A stretch of DNA of 64,000 nt from an uncultured Dialister sp. (GCA_900541485.1 UQJW01000003.1:1-64000); one strand, 5' to 3'. Positions 41,604-51,100 are shown, numbered from the stretch's first letter. The notes: a model not told the origin generated them from the sequence alone. Numbers and translations are program-made.

Positions 41604-43004
41604 ATGGAGCTTCGGTATGGGAAAGATGTGATGGAGTCGGAAGAGTATCGGTCTTGGGGAGGGGAGTTTCACGGCTCGCCTTGGGATATTTCATGGGCCG
41701 ACGAGCCTTACCGCGAGAGAAAAATGAAAACGCTGGCACCGGATATATTGGAAGAGCGGCTCCGTCAGGTTTTAGAGTCGGGGACGCCGTCCGGACGCGG
41801 GGCAGTGTATATTCATATCCCGTTTTGCCGTCTTGCTTGTACGTATTGCGGATTTTATAAGGAAAAGGCAGATGCGGAAAAGCAGGCACTCTATACAGAC
41901 AGTTTGGTGAAAGAAATCAGGAGTCTGGCGGATTTTCCGTATGTCCGTAAATCGCAAACCGGGGCCGTATTTTTCGGAGGCGGGACACCCGGTTTGCTTA
42001 CGCCTTCCCAGATTTCCCGTATCATGGAGGCGGTGAAGGATACATTTCATTTGCTCCCTGAGGCAGAGGTGACAATGGAGTCTTCTCTTTCGGATATGAC
42101 GGAGGAAAAAATGAGAGCCGCCATAGAAAGTGGTATCAACCGGTTCAGTTTCGGCGTCCAGTCTTTTGATACCAGGGTGCGCCGGAGTGTCGGGCGGGGA
42201 GACAGTCGTGAGGCGGTGGCGGAAAAGTTAGCGGGATTGGCTAAAGAAAAGGCAGGTATGGTTATCGACCTCATTTACGGTCTGCCCTACCAGACGGAAG
42301 AGGTGATGGCCGGGGATATCCGTCGGGCCCTTTCTTTAGGGATTTCCGGACTCGATTTGTATAAGCTCCAGATTCACCCGTCATCTCCGCTGGGAAAACA
42401 GTTCAAGGCACAGGGAAAAGTACAGGAAGTGGCACAGTTGCAGTCTTTGTTTCGTATAGCACAGAATGGTCTCACACACGGAAAAGCCGTTCCGATTTCC
42501 TGTACCCACTGGAAGATGAAACCGGGGGAACGGAGTTTGTATAATGCGATGGCTGCCGGGGAGAGTGACATTTTTGCTCTCGGTATGGCCTGTGGGGGAA
42601 AGCTGGGGGAAATTTCTTTTTTCAAACCGGTGAATGCGGCTATGTACCATGCTGCTGCAGGGAAGCGGTATGTTGCCATGGGCGGTCAAGTTAAGGGTCC
42701 TTATAGGAAAGAGCGGGGCGTGCTGTCTTCTGCCTGTGACCGCGGTATCTTTGATTTAGATATGATAGGTCATGAAACAGGGACGGACATACCGGATTTT
42801 TTGATGCCACTCTTCAAATCTTGGACAAATTGGGGACTTTTGACACAGCAAGGCTCTGTTTTCTCTATGACCGAGGCCGGACGGTTTTGGTATAAAACGA
42901 TGATGCGTTTCCTTTTACGGATGTTTGAAAACGGCTTGTACGGCTTTCCCGGCGAGGAAGAACGGAAACATATTCATTGGCAGGGTATGAAAAATATGAA
43001 ATAA
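41604..43004 (+). CDS. HemN/HutW-like radical SAM enzyme
   Basis: 466 aa. The cluster motif CRLACTYCGFYKE (CxxxCxxC) follows AVYIHIPF near residues 70-90. FFGGGTPGLLTPSQI, INRFSFGVQSFDTRVRRSVG R and VIDLIYGLPYQTEEV are the HemN-type core, and the C-terminal half lacks a clear coproporphyrinogen-oxidase end. The N-terminal about 65 residues and the CGFYK form resemble the ChuW/HutW group, which open heme anaerobically. Other HemN-like methyltransferases act on peptides or RNA, so the neighbouring 25-residue peptide is worth noting. AAAGGAG precedes the ATG. No heme uptake genes are nearby. Confidence 0.7.
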   Translation: MELRYGKDVMESEEYRSWGGEFHGSPWDISWADEPYRERKMKTLAPDILEERLRQVLESGTPSGRGAVYIHIPFCRLACTYCGFYKEKADAEKQALYTDSLVKEIRSLADFPYVRKSQTGAVFFGGGTPGLLTPSQISRIMEAVKDTFHLLPEAEVTMESSLSDMTEEKMRAAIESGINRFSFGVQSFDTRVRRSVGRGDSREAVAEKLAGLAKEKAGMVIDLIYGLPYQTEEVMAGDIRRALSLGISGLDLYKLQIHPSSPLGKQFKAQGKVQEVAQLQSLFRIAQNGLTHGKAVPISCTHWKMKPGERSLYNAMAAGESDIFALGMACGGKLGEISFFKPVNAAMYHAAAGKRYVAMGGQVKGPYRKERGVLSSACDRGIFDLDMIGHETGTDIPDFLMPLFKSWTNWGLLTQQGSVFSMTEAGRFWYKTMMRFLLRMFENGLYGFPGEEERKHIHWQGMKNMK

Positions 43005-43036
43005 AAAAAGCGGTACCTTTCGGGTATCGCTTTCTG
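43003..43036. terminator. Bidirectional terminator between convergent genes
   Basis: AAAGCGGTACC and GGGTATCGCTTT pair around TTTC, with A/T tracts on both sides. It serves the radical SAM gene (plus) and the acyl-CoA ligase gene (minus). Confidence 0.75.
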
Positions 43037-43044
43037 TTTTTGTG

Positions 43045-44487
43045 TTACGGTTCGTTCCGCAAGGCACGTTTCAATATTTTCCCTGTCGCATTTTTGGGGA
43101 GTGCGTCCATGGGAATGAAACGGCGGGGAATTTTGTAAGCCGCTATATTTTTCTGCATGTAGTCTCTGATTTTATCTTCATCAAAGGCATAGCCCTCTTT
43201 CATGACCACGTAGGCCCAGACGGATTGGCCGCGGAGTGGATCGGGATGACCGATGACCGCACATTCGCCGACGCCTTCCACTTCGTAAATGCAGTCTTCG
43301 ACTTCGCCGGGATAAATATTTTCCCCGTTCATGATGATGAGATCTTTGATACGGTCAACGATGTAAATATAACGGTCATCGTCAAGATAGGCAAGGTCGC
43401 CTGTGTGGAGCCAGCCGTCTTCGGTCAGCACTTTTGCTGTTTCCTCAGGCTTTTTCCAGTACCCTTTCATCACATTGTCCCCGCGGACAAGAAGTTCGCC
43501 TACCGTGCCTGCCACATAGGGCCCTTCCTTTTCGGTCAGGATTTTCACCTCTACACCGGGAAGTGCGGGACCGGACGTCAGATACTTCGGTTTCTTTGTA
43601 GGAAGTACGGAAACGACTGGAGAAGCTTCGGTAAGACCGTAACCTTCCTGGATCGGGTGGCCGAAACGTTCAAAGAATGCCTGCGCCACCGGCTGGGGAA
43701 GAGAAGCACCGCCGGATACAAAAGTTTCTACCGATGCCATATCCTCCGGCTTGCCGCGGCGGGCGAGCAGATTGTACAAAGGCGGCACCATGATAGCCAT
43801 TGTCACCTTGTGCTCACGGATGGAGCGGATAATATCCGTCGGATTTTTCGAACGGAGAAGAACGGCTGTCGCATGGAAACGGAGTGCCGCCAAAACGACA
43901 ACGGTAAGACAGTAACAATGGAACATAGGAAGTACGCAGAGAATCCTTGTATCTTGATCGACCGGAACGAGCTGTACATACTGCTCCACATTGCGAATCT
44001 GGTTCTTATGGGTCAGCATCGCGCCTTTCGGATTTCCTGTCGTTCCTGATGTATACACCAGGGCACAAACATCGTCTTCCGACAATTCGCCGGATACGTC
44101 AGGCGCTGCCGGTGCATTTTCTGAAAATGCCTTCTCATTCAGACGGGAAAGTTCGATGAAATCACAAGACACCGTAAGCGGCGTATCGGAAACGAGAAGC
44201 TTGGCCTCCGCATCCTTCAGGATATAATCCACTTCCCGGTCCACCAGGGAATTATTGATAGGAACGATAATGGCGCCCAAAGACGTGACGCCCATATACA
44301 CATACACAAACTCCGCACAATTGGCGGTATACAGACCGACCCGGTCCCCTTTGCGGATACCCAGGGCATACAAAGTATTTCTGTAGCAATCGACAGCCTT
44401 TTCCAGCTCCCCGTAAGTGACCGTCGAAGTGCCGACATAAGCCAGATGCCGGGGATCGGCATTTTTAAACATTTCGTAAATAAGCAT
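43045..44487 (-). CDS. AMP-binding acyl-CoA ligase
   Basis: 480 aa adenylate-forming enzyme that activates a carboxylic acid with ATP and CoA. P-loop LVYTSGTTGNPKGAMLTHKN near residues 145-165, GYGLTEASPVVS near 285, YWKKPEETAKV, GWLHTGDLAYLDDDRYIYIV near 360, and the C-terminal lysine in PKNATGKILKRAL. It is shorter than long-chain acyl-CoA synthetases (about 550 aa), so a medium-chain or aryl substrate is possible. Start ATG 44487 has a GGTGA ribosome site upstream. Stand-alone gene, convergent with the radical SAM gene. Confidence 0.88.
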   Translation of the reverse strand: MLIYEMFKNADPRHLAYVGTSTVTYGELEKAVDCYRNTLYALGIRKGDRVGLYTANCAEFVYVYMGVTSLGAIIVPINNSLVDREVDYILKDAEAKLLVSDTPLTVSCDFIELSRLNEKAFSENAPAAPDVSGELSEDDVCALVYTSGTTGNPKGAMLTHKNQIRNVEQYVQLVPVDQDTRILCVLPMFHCYCLTVVVLAALRFHATAVLLRSKNPTDIIRSIREHKVTMAIMVPPLYNLLARRGKPEDMASVETFVSGGASLPQPVAQAFFERFGHPIQEGYGLTEASPVVSVLPTKKPKYLTSGPALPGVEVKILTEKEGPYVAGTVGELLVRGDNVMKGYWKKPEETAKVLTEDGWLHTGDLAYLDDDRYIYIVDRIKDLIIMNGENIYPGEVEDCIYEVEGVGECAVIGHPDPLRGQSVWAYVVMKEGYAFDEDKIRDYMQKNIAAYKIPRRFIPMDALPKNATGKILKRALRNEP

Positions 44488-44619
44488 AATTCACCTCACT
44501 GATATGATATATTATTGTAACAAAAATCATAGGCCTGCACAAATGAGAACCATTCATAAAAAATGGATAAAAAACGGAAATAAGTGATATAATGCAAACA
44601 GAAAAGAAAGGAGAACACC

Positions 44620-45138
44620 ATGCTCAGACAAATGACAGAAGAAGACCAAATCCGTGCCGTTCATCACAAATACGAAATCTCCGAAGACACGGTGAAAACC
44701 CTTTTAAAAGAAGGCATCCGTTACCTTGATATCGACAAAGCTGCACTCATCGCCTGCCTCTCCGGGAAAAGCATACAAGAAATACTGGCACTCAGAAAAG
44801 AACAACCGTGGGGAAAAATTCTGAAAAATCTGGGACTTACAGGCGATACCTACGAAGAAAAATACAACGCCCACCGTGCCCGCCGTCTTCACCGTTTTTA
44901 CGGCGTAGAAGAAAAAAGAGCGAAAAAGGCTTTGGAAGAAGGCTACCCGAACCACTGGATCCGCATGGCCTACCTCTTGGAAATGAAAACGGGAAAACCC
45001 ATGGAAGAAATCCTGGCGATAAAAACCAAAAGCATGAAATGGAAACCCTGGGCAGAAGAACATCTCGGCGTAGACCCGGAAGACCTGGCAAAATGGATTC
45101 TGGAAACAAGAAACCCGAGCCTGAAACCCAAGGCGTAA
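44620..45138 (+). CDS. Hypothetical protein with an internal duplication
   Basis: 172 aa, helical, highly charged, no signal peptide or membrane segment. Two similar halves are visible. EISEDTVKTLLKEGIRYLDI with SGKSIQEILALRKEQPWGK and LKNLGL in the first corresponds to GVEEKRAKKALEEGYPNHWI with TGKPMEEILAIKTKSMKWKP and EEHLGV in the second. Each unit has the order helix, EG, a hydrophobic helix, GK, then EILA, KxxxW and LG. This looks like a DNA/RNA-binding or scaffold helical repeat; I know no family name for it. AAAGGAG precedes the ATG. Monocistronic. Confidence 0.75.
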   Translation: MLRQMTEEDQIRAVHHKYEISEDTVKTLLKEGIRYLDIDKAALIACLSGKSIQEILALRKEQPWGKILKNLGLTGDTYEEKYNAHRARRLHRFYGVEEKRAKKALEEGYPNHWIRMAYLLEMKTGKPMEEILAIKTKSMKWKPWAEEHLGVDPEDLAKWILETRNPSLKPKA

Positions 45139-45222
45139 GCAAAAATATAATAACAAAATCCTTCAAATGCCGGAAGAACACTTGTATTTCTTTTTTATAC
45201 AATAGAACTAAGGAGGGATACT

Positions 45223-46098
45223 ATGATATTTGATGAAACATTATCTTTGCATAACGGAAAAAAGATTCCCAAGCTGGGACTGGGAACCTGGTTTATTAAA
45301 GACGGCGAGGCTGCTGAGGCGGTGCGGTCGGCGGTGAAGCTCGGGTACCGGCATATTGATACCGCCCAGACGTACAGAAATGAGCGGGGTGTTGGGGAAG
45401 GTCTTCTTTCCTGCGGTCTCGGACGGGAGGAAATTTTTGTCACCTCGAAAGTGGCGGCAGAGCATAAAAGCTATGAAGCGGCCAAGGAGTCCATTGATGG
45501 AACGCTGGAAAAAATGGGGCTTTCTTATCTGGATTTGATGATTATTCATTCGCCCCAGCCGTGGACGGAAGTGAACCAATCGGATTACCGTTACGAAAAG
45601 GAAAACAGGGAAGTCTGGCGGGCTTTGGAAGAGGCGTACGAGAGCGGTAAAGTGAAAGCCATCGGTGTCTCCAATTTCCTGGAAAAAGATTTGGAAAATA
45701 TTTTGGAAACCGCCCGTATCAAGCCGATGGTGAATCAGATTCTCTGTCATGCGGGAAATACACCGCTCGCACTCATTGATTTCTGCAAGAAACAAGATAT
45801 TGTGGTGGAAGCATATTCGCCGATTGCCCATGGAGAAGCGCTGAAGAACAAGGTGCTTTGCGAAATGGCGGAAAAGTATAAAGTGACGGTGGCACAGCTC
45901 TGTATCCGTTACGACTGGCAGCTGGATACGGTGGTTCTTCCGAAAACGACATCGCCTTTGCGGATGAAAGAAAATGCAGAAATTGATTTCACGATTTCAA
46001 AAGAGGATATGGATCTGCTGATACATCTAGAAAAAATAAAAGACTACGGTGAGTTCGGACGTTTCCCCGTTTACGGCGGAAAGCTGGAAAAGAAATAA
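45223..46098 (+). CDS. Aldo/keto reductase
   Basis: 291 aa TIM-barrel NADPH-dependent oxidoreductase that reduces aldehydes or ketones. The catalytic tetrad is visible: Asp in GYRHIDTAQTYRNE with the Tyr four residues later, Lys in IFVTSKV and His in LMIIHSPQPW. AIGVSNFLEKDL, EAYSPIAHGEAL and the cofactor loop VVLPKTTSPLRMKEN also match. AGGAGG precedes the ATG. Closest to the AKR5 subgroup (2,5-diketogluconate or methylglyoxal reductases) by general appearance; the substrate is unknown. A terminator separates it from the convergent pyruvate kinase gene. Confidence 0.92.
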   Translation: MIFDETLSLHNGKKIPKLGLGTWFIKDGEAAEAVRSAVKLGYRHIDTAQTYRNERGVGEGLLSCGLGREEIFVTSKVAAEHKSYEAAKESIDGTLEKMGLSYLDLMIIHSPQPWTEVNQSDYRYEKENREVWRALEEAYESGKVKAIGVSNFLEKDLENILETARIKPMVNQILCHAGNTPLALIDFCKKQDIVVEAYSPIAHGEALKNKVLCEMAEKYKVTVAQLCIRYDWQLDTVVLPKTTSPLRMKENAEIDFTISKEDMDLLIHLEKIKDYGEFGRFPVYGGKLEKK

Positions 46099-46104
46099 AA
46101 ATAA

Positions 46105-46146
46105 AGAAAACCCTTATGGCGGTGGTTGCGGTCATAAGGGTTTTTG
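46105..46146. terminator. Terminator between aldo/keto reductase and pyruvate kinase genes
   Basis: AAAACCCTTATG and CATAAGGGTTTT pair around a GCGGTGGTTGCGGT loop, with A on the left and T on the right, so it can work in both directions. Confidence 0.8.
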
Positions 46147-46162
46147 ATTTTTTCCGATGAAA

Positions 46163-47590
46163 TTATACTTCCATGATGCGCATGATGTTTGTGGCGGCGG
46201 ATTTTCTTTTTTTCAGATTTCCCGAGAAAATACCGGCGGTGATGACACAGAGGTCGTTTTTCTTGATGTAGCCTTCGTTCTGCAATTTTTCTATGGATTT
46301 CTCAAATATGATGTCTGTCGATTCGTAACGGGGCGCCAAAAGCGGGCTGACACCCCAGAAGAGCATCATCTGGCGGACCGTGATTTCATCGGGGGATAGA
46401 GCAAAAATATCTACATCGGGGCGGTACTTCGAAAGGAGAAGAGCCGTATTTCCCGAAATGGTGGGAGCGATGATCGCTGCCGCTTTGAGCTCGTGGGCCG
46501 CAGTGACGGTGGCACGACAGGTGGTATTGGAAATACTGTCGTAAAGCGTCGCTTCCATTTCTCTGTAGCGGAAAAGGTCATACTCATGGAATTGTTCGGT
46601 AAATTCGGCAATGGAAACCATCATTTGCAGAGCCTCGACGGGATATTTTCCGCTTGCCGTTTCGCCGGAGAGCATGATGGCATCGGTCCCGTCGTCGATG
46701 GCATTGGCTACATCGGTGACTTCGGCCCGGGTCGGACGGGGATTTCTGATCATCGAGTCAAGCATTTGCGTGGCCGTGATGACAAGCTTTCCCTCATAAT
46801 TACATTTCTTAATCATGTCTTTCTGGAGACGGGGGAGCATTTTCGGATTCACTTCGACCCCCAAATCTCCGCGGGCAATCATGATACCGTCAGCGGCAAC
46901 GACGATTTCATGGAAGTTTTTTACCCCTTCCTGGGATTCGATTTTGGCAATAATTTTGATTTTTGAGTTTTTTTCCGAGAGAATCCGGCGGATTTCTTCA
47001 ATGCAGGAAGCATCGCGGACGAAAGAGGCGGCGATAAAGTCGAAATCATTTTCTATGGCAAAAAGAATATCCTCTTTGTCTTTTTCTGTCAGCGCCGGAA
47101 GACGGACGGGAATATCCGGTATGTTCACGCCTTTTTGCTCGCCCAGCTCGCCGCCGCTGACGACTTCGCACAAAATGTCACAGCCGTTCACGTCTTTCAC
47201 GACAAGGTCAATCAATCCGTCATCAATGAGGATATGATGTCCCGGGCGGATATCTTTGAGGATGGCGGGGTAGTTGATAAAAACTTTGTCCGCCGCATTT
47301 TCCGCATCGGCAGTGAGTACAAGGGAGCCGCCTTTTTGAAGAAGCAGAGGACGGTGACCCTTCAGCAACCCGGTCCGTATCTCCGGCCCTTTCGTATCCA
47401 GCATAGCGGCGATGGGACGGCCTGCTTCAAGAGCCGCTTTCCGGAGCATGACAAGCTTTTCCTTGTGGCTCTCCCGGGTACCGTGGGAAAAATTAAAACG
47501 GGCAACGTCCATCTGGAGAGCCATTTTTTTCATGATTTCATAATCGTCCTGGCGGGGACCGATGGTGCAGATAATTTTAGTTTTTCTCAT
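46163..47590 (-). CDS. pyk: Pyruvate kinase
   Basis: 475 aa, converting phosphoenolpyruvate and ADP to pyruvate and ATP in the last step of glycolysis. The start MRKTKIICTIGP, ARFNFSHGT with the substrate-binding residues, the signature IIAKIESQEGVKNF, IARGDLGVEV, and MLSGETASGKYPVEALQMM are all intact. The C-terminal allosteric domain ends SAATNIMRIMEV; the extra C-terminal PEP-utiliser domain of Bacillus-type enzymes is absent. AAGGAG lies upstream on the minus strand. Monocistronic. Confidence 0.96.
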   Translation of the reverse strand: MRKTKIICTIGPRQDDYEIMKKMALQMDVARFNFSHGTRESHKEKLVMLRKAALEAGRPIAAMLDTKGPEIRTGLLKGHRPLLLQKGGSLVLTADAENAADKVFINYPAILKDIRPGHHILIDDGLIDLVVKDVNGCDILCEVVSGGELGEQKGVNIPDIPVRLPALTEKDKEDILFAIENDFDFIAASFVRDASCIEEIRRILSEKNSKIKIIAKIESQEGVKNFHEIVVAADGIMIARGDLGVEVNPKMLPRLQKDMIKKCNYEGKLVITATQMLDSMIRNPRPTRAEVTDVANAIDDGTDAIMLSGETASGKYPVEALQMMVSIAEFTEQFHEYDLFRYREMEATLYDSISNTTCRATVTAAHELKAAAIIAPTISGNTALLLSKYRPDVDIFALSPDEITVRQMMLFWGVSPLLAPRYESTDIIFEKSIEKLQNEGYIKKNDLCVITAGIFSGNLKKRKSAATNIMRIMEV

Positions 47591-47699
47591 ACAATCTCCT
47601 TGAAAAATAAAAATATCCCTGTATGTATCTGTTTACTATATAGTACTACAGGCAAGGGAAATAATACACCGGGAAAGAAAAAGCGGTTAAAAACAAAAA

Positions 47700-49270
47700 A
47701 TAAGGAAATGACTCACATCAAAAAGCCATACCCGACCAACGGGAGCGGTAAGAATCCGGGCAAAGAATACGGGTGTTAAAAACACTTTTTGCGATTATCC
47801 TATGCCGGATTCTTCGCTATCACTCATCACGCTGTGGTTCCGTTCTACTCATCCGCATACTCCCACCGCTCAAGAATGACGGCAGAGGTGAATTGCGTTT
47901 CGGTATGACAGTAAATGATTTATTGCCTAAAAAGAAAAGAATACGAACCGTAAGCCGTCCCCGAACACGGGGAAGGTGGCGGCGGCAGCCGTCGGAAGGG
48001 GCAAGTATGAGCAAAAATGGAAAAACAGTTTCTACTAAAGTGGTATTAAATACCTGCCTGTCATTCTTGAACGGGGGTAAAAAGCGGTCGGGAATAGAGA
48101 AATAAAAAAGTATGGGGTAGAGTGAAGAATCCAGGCAAAGGTTGAAAGATTTAAATGTTTTAACCTGTGTACGCAGACTTGCCCCTATCGCCTCGCAAGG
48201 CTCGGCACTTCCCTCCGATTTCGGGGGAAGCGAACGACTAAGGAAAAAAGAATTTATGTTTTTTATATAAGAAAAAGCAAAAATGATTAAATGATTCACA
48301 TTAAAAAGCCGTCCCCGCTTGTCGGGGAAGGTGTCAACTGACAGGTTGACAGAAGGGGCGAGTGTGAGCAGATATGAAAAACAGTTTCTTACAAAATGGC
48401 AGTAAATACTGGCCTGTCATTCTCGAACGGCGGTAAAAAGCGGTCGGGAATAGAGAAATAAAAAAGTATGGGGTAGAGTGAAGAATCCGGGCAAAGGTTG
48501 AAAGATTTAAATGTTTTAACCTGTGTACGCAAGCTTGCCCCTATCGCCTCGCAGGCTCGGCACTTCCCTCCGTGTTCGGGGGAAGCGAACGACTAAGGAA
48601 AAAAGAATTTATGCTTTTTATATAAGAAAAAGCATAAATAATTAAATGATTTACATTAAAAAGCCGTCCCCGGATGACGGGAAGCAAGCAAACCACTTTT
48701 CGAGGAGCGGAGCGATGCTGTAAAAGTGTGTGAGACGCTTTGCCTTGGCTAAGGTGTCAGCGGAACTGACAGGAGGGGCGAGTGTGAGCAGATATGAAAA
48801 ATAGTTTCTTACAAAGCAACAGTAAATACTTGCCTGTCATTCTCGAACGAAGTGATGGCAAGTGAACCATTTTCCGGGGAGCGGAGCGACGCTGTAAAAA
48901 TGAGTGAAACGCCATACCCGACCAACGGGAGTGGTGAGAATTTGGTAGAGGTTGCAAGATTTAAATATTCTAACCTGTGTACGCAGACTTGCCCCTATCG
49001 CCTCGCGGGCTCGGCACTTCCCTCCGTGTTCGGGGGAAGCTTACATTAAGGAAAAAAGAATTCATAGTTTTTATAAAAATATTAACTGTTAAATGAATAC
49101 ATAAAAGAAAGAATACAAATTGAAAGCTGTCCCCGCTTGTCGGGGAAAGTGTCAGCGGAGCTGACGAAAGGGGCAAGTGTGAGCAGGCCCAAAAAAGTGA
49201 TTCCGATCTGTGTACATTTACTTTTTTCAGGAATAACTGACACTAAGGAAAAAGAATTTATATTTCCTTT
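47700..49270. repeat. Composite intergenic repeat cluster 4
   Basis: The densest cluster. Module A starts at about 47,951, 48,305, 48,661 (with insert, about 48,680-48,750) and 49,123. Module B spans about 48,166-48,255, 48,519-48,605 and 48,975-49,060. C-type elements follow A at about 48,055 and 48,415, and a D-type element is at about 47,795-47,890. The A-C-B order repeats almost unchanged over about 350 bases three times. No gene is supported between 47,600 and 49,330. Confidence 0.85.
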
Positions 49271-49296
49271 CCCTATTCGTTGTAAAAGTGCACACA

Positions 49297-49334
49297 AAAA
49301 GCCGCCCTTTTTTGAGAGCGGCGTGATTTTTTAT
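49297..49334 (-). terminator. Terminator of the MarR gene
   Basis: GCCGC and GCGGC with extended pairing (AAAAAGCCGCCC / GAGCGGCGTG) close a T-rich loop. On the minus strand, the direction of marR, the stem is followed by TTTTTGTG. Confidence 0.6.
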
Positions 49335-49801
49335 GCCATATCCAGATTTTTCAGAATTTTGTTCAATACACCTTGGAATATTTTCATGTCTGTATCGGAA
49401 ACACCGGCGTAGAAACGCTGATCCAAGGCAACGGCTTCTTTGTGACTGACTTCTTCCACTTCTCTTGCCCTGTCGGTGAGGAAGAGCCGGTACTTTCTTG
49501 CATCTTCAGGAAGACGCTCTTTTCTGATCAGACCTTTTTTTATCATGGTTTTAATCATGACCGTAATGGTCGGATTGGTCAGATGGAGATGGTCCTCCAG
49601 CACTTTCTGGGTGACCACTTCTTTTTTGTGAGTCGATAAATAAGCAATGATCAGTGCCTGCCTGGCAGTGAGACCGTACTTTTTCATAATGTTCGTTTGC
49701 TTCAGAAGCATCCGCTTGTGTGCCCGGCCCAGGTTGTAGGTCAGACCCATCTGGTCGCTTTTTTCAAGGTCCTTCGGGTGTAAATGGATTTGTTTTTTCA
49801 T
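49331..49801 (-). CDS. MarR-family transcriptional regulator
   Basis: 156 aa from ATG 49801; an earlier in-frame start would add 20 residues without a ribosome site. A helical dimer part (LTYNLGRAHKRMLLKQTNIM) is followed by the winged helix: LTARQALIIAYLSTHKKEVV, VLEDHLHLTNPTITVMIKTM and the wing RKERLPEDARKYRLFLTDRA. The D-R/Y-x-L-T wing is typical of MarR. Such proteins usually repress efflux or stress genes and respond to small molecules. The secreted-protein gene lies immediately upstream in the same direction, so cotranscription is possible. Confidence 0.9.
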   Translation of the reverse strand: MKKQIHLHPKDLEKSDQMGLTYNLGRAHKRMLLKQTNIMKKYGLTARQALIIAYLSTHKKEVVTQKVLEDHLHLTNPTITVMIKTMIKKGLIRKERLPEDARKYRLFLTDRAREVEEVSHKEAVALDQRFYAGVSDTDMKIFQGVLNKILKNLDMA

Positions 49802-49882
49802 GAATATCACCTGGCTGTAAAACGTAAAACATGGAAATTCGCAGTCACCGGTATTATGCACCGAAACAGACCGGCCGGCTGA

Positions 49883-50380
49883 TTACCGTCGGTTATCCAC
49901 TGAAGACGGCTCTGAAAGAGGAAGAGGCACTTTTTCAATCTGTTTCCTTGATTTTTCCTTAATATCCCAGCGGTCATTCTCATCAATTTCGCCGTAGAGA
50001 ATATGCTCACCGGCGGTAATTTCAAAGGTGATATGCCCGAGGATGTCATGGCGTTGTACGGAAAAATAAGGAGATTTTACGGAATAGGTACCCTTCCATA
50101 AAATGTTCATATTCCGACGGATTGTGATGGTCATCTGCCCGTCATGATGCTCCATCTCAAAAATGGTCAGTCTTTCGAATCCGTCATTGAAAAATAAAGT
50201 GGAAGATTGGGAATACCCCGGTTCTCCATAAGCAGATAAAGAAGAATAATGAAATTCTTCCTCCCGGCTTCCTACAGAAGATGTCATGCCGGCCGTTCCT
50301 TCCGGTGTCCCGGCAAGCCCTGTGACAGGCAGACATAAAGCGAGAGCGAGGACTGCTCCCAGCGGTTTAACGAAAAACAT
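49883..50380 (-). CDS. Small exported protein of unknown function
   Basis: 165 aa. The N-terminus is a signal peptide (VKPLGAVLALALCLPVTGLA, cleavage after LAG or similar). The mature protein is strand-rich (FHYSSLSAY, LFFNDGFERLTIFEMEHHDG, MTITIRRNMNILWKGTYSV, HITFEITAGEHILYGEID) and ends with a basic helix and a polar tail. It is probably periplasmic. The strand pattern resembles small beta-barrel or lipocalin-like folds, but I recognise no family. AAAGGGG precedes the ATG. Confidence 0.7.
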   Translation of the reverse strand: MFFVKPLGAVLALALCLPVTGLAGTPEGTAGMTSSVGSREEEFHYSSLSAYGEPGYSQSSTLFFNDGFERLTIFEMEHHDGQMTITIRRNMNILWKGTYSVKSPYFSVQRHDILGHITFEITAGEHILYGEIDENDRWDIKEKSRKQIEKVPLPLSEPSSVDNRR

Positions 50381-50505
50381 GAAACCCCTTTCTGCATTTG
50401 AATACGCAAAGAAGAGAGGAAGATATCTCTTTAACTTTTGATTCTACGCACAGGTACAATCAACGAAGTAAGAAACATCTATTCTTCTCGATAACTATTT
50501 TATCA

Positions 50506-50533
50506 CTAATCACTGATAAATGAAAATGATTAG
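50506..50533. promoter_or_regulatory. Inverted repeat in a divergent promoter region
   Basis: CTAATCA (50506-50512) and TGATTAG (50527-50533) are perfectly complementary around 14 AT-rich bases. They lie between the divergent exported-protein and DUF523 genes. This could be an operator, for example for the adjacent MarR protein or a Fur-type regulator. The rest of the 277-base gap holds nothing else I can assign. Confidence 0.35.
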
Positions 50534-50657
50534 GAGTGAAAAATTTTTTTATAAAAAGGTAAATAATAAATTTAGAATAAAATGAACCTGTATCATGATA
50601 CATAACTACATGTCAAAATGCAATTCTGCTATACTGGAGTCAGATAAGGAGGAGTAT

Positions 50658-51089
50658 ATGAAAATCATAGTGAGTGCCTGTCTGCTGGGCAAGCGGTGTA
50701 AATATAACGGCGGCGATAATTACCGGCAGGAAGTTGTCGATTTTTGCCGCGGAAAAGAAGTGATTCCCGTCTGTCCGGAAATAGAGGCAGGTATGCCCTG
50801 TCCGCGTCCGCCTGCAGAAATCGTCGACGGAAAAGTCACGGACTGTCACGGAAAAGATGTGGATAAAAAATACAGAAAAGGCGTGGAAAAGGTATTGAAA
50901 GAAATCGGTGATACGCCGGTGGCACTGGCTGTACTGAAGTCACGAAGTCTGACCTGTGGCGTGCATGAAATCTATGACGGTACGTTTACGGGACGAAAAA
51001 TCAAAGGAAGCGGAATTTTGGCGGAAGCCTTACGAAATAAAGGAATTCCCGTAATTGACGAGGAAGATCCGATGTTTAATAAAAAATAA
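50658..51089 (+). CDS. DUF523 family protein
   Basis: 143 aa from ATG 50658 (AAGGAGGAG just upstream). It starts KIIVSACLLGKRCKYNGGDN, has VIPVCPEIEAGMPCPRPPAE, AVLKSRSLTCGVHEIYDGTF TG, and GSGILAEALRNKGIPV. The conserved cysteines (ACLLG, KRCKY, VCPE, PCPRP, LTCG) are those of DUF523, a widespread cytoplasmic family of unknown function, sometimes linked to metal or redox roles. Followed by a terminator. Confidence 0.88.
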   Translation: MKIIVSACLLGKRCKYNGGDNYRQEVVDFCRGKEVIPVCPEIEAGMPCPRPPAEIVDGKVTDCHGKDVDKKYRKGVEKVLKEIGDTPVALAVLKSRSLTCGVHEIYDGTFTGRKIKGSGILAEALRNKGIPVIDEEDPMFNKK

Positions 51090-51100
51090 GAGCAACAAAA

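Noticed and set aside
43042..44049. 335-codon plus-strand frame opposite the acyl-CoA ligase gene
   Set aside because: Antisense shadow; the ligase motifs on the minus strand are complete.
47700..49270. Possible CRISPR array because of repeated hairpin units
   Set aside because: Units are 60-100 bases or more, unevenly spaced, with repeated rather than unique sequence between them, and no cas gene is present.
47773..49297. Several 60-160 codon frames in repeat cluster 4, and similar ones in the other clusters
   Set aside because: They recur because the repeats recur. Their products have no domain, no consistent start and shift frame between copies.
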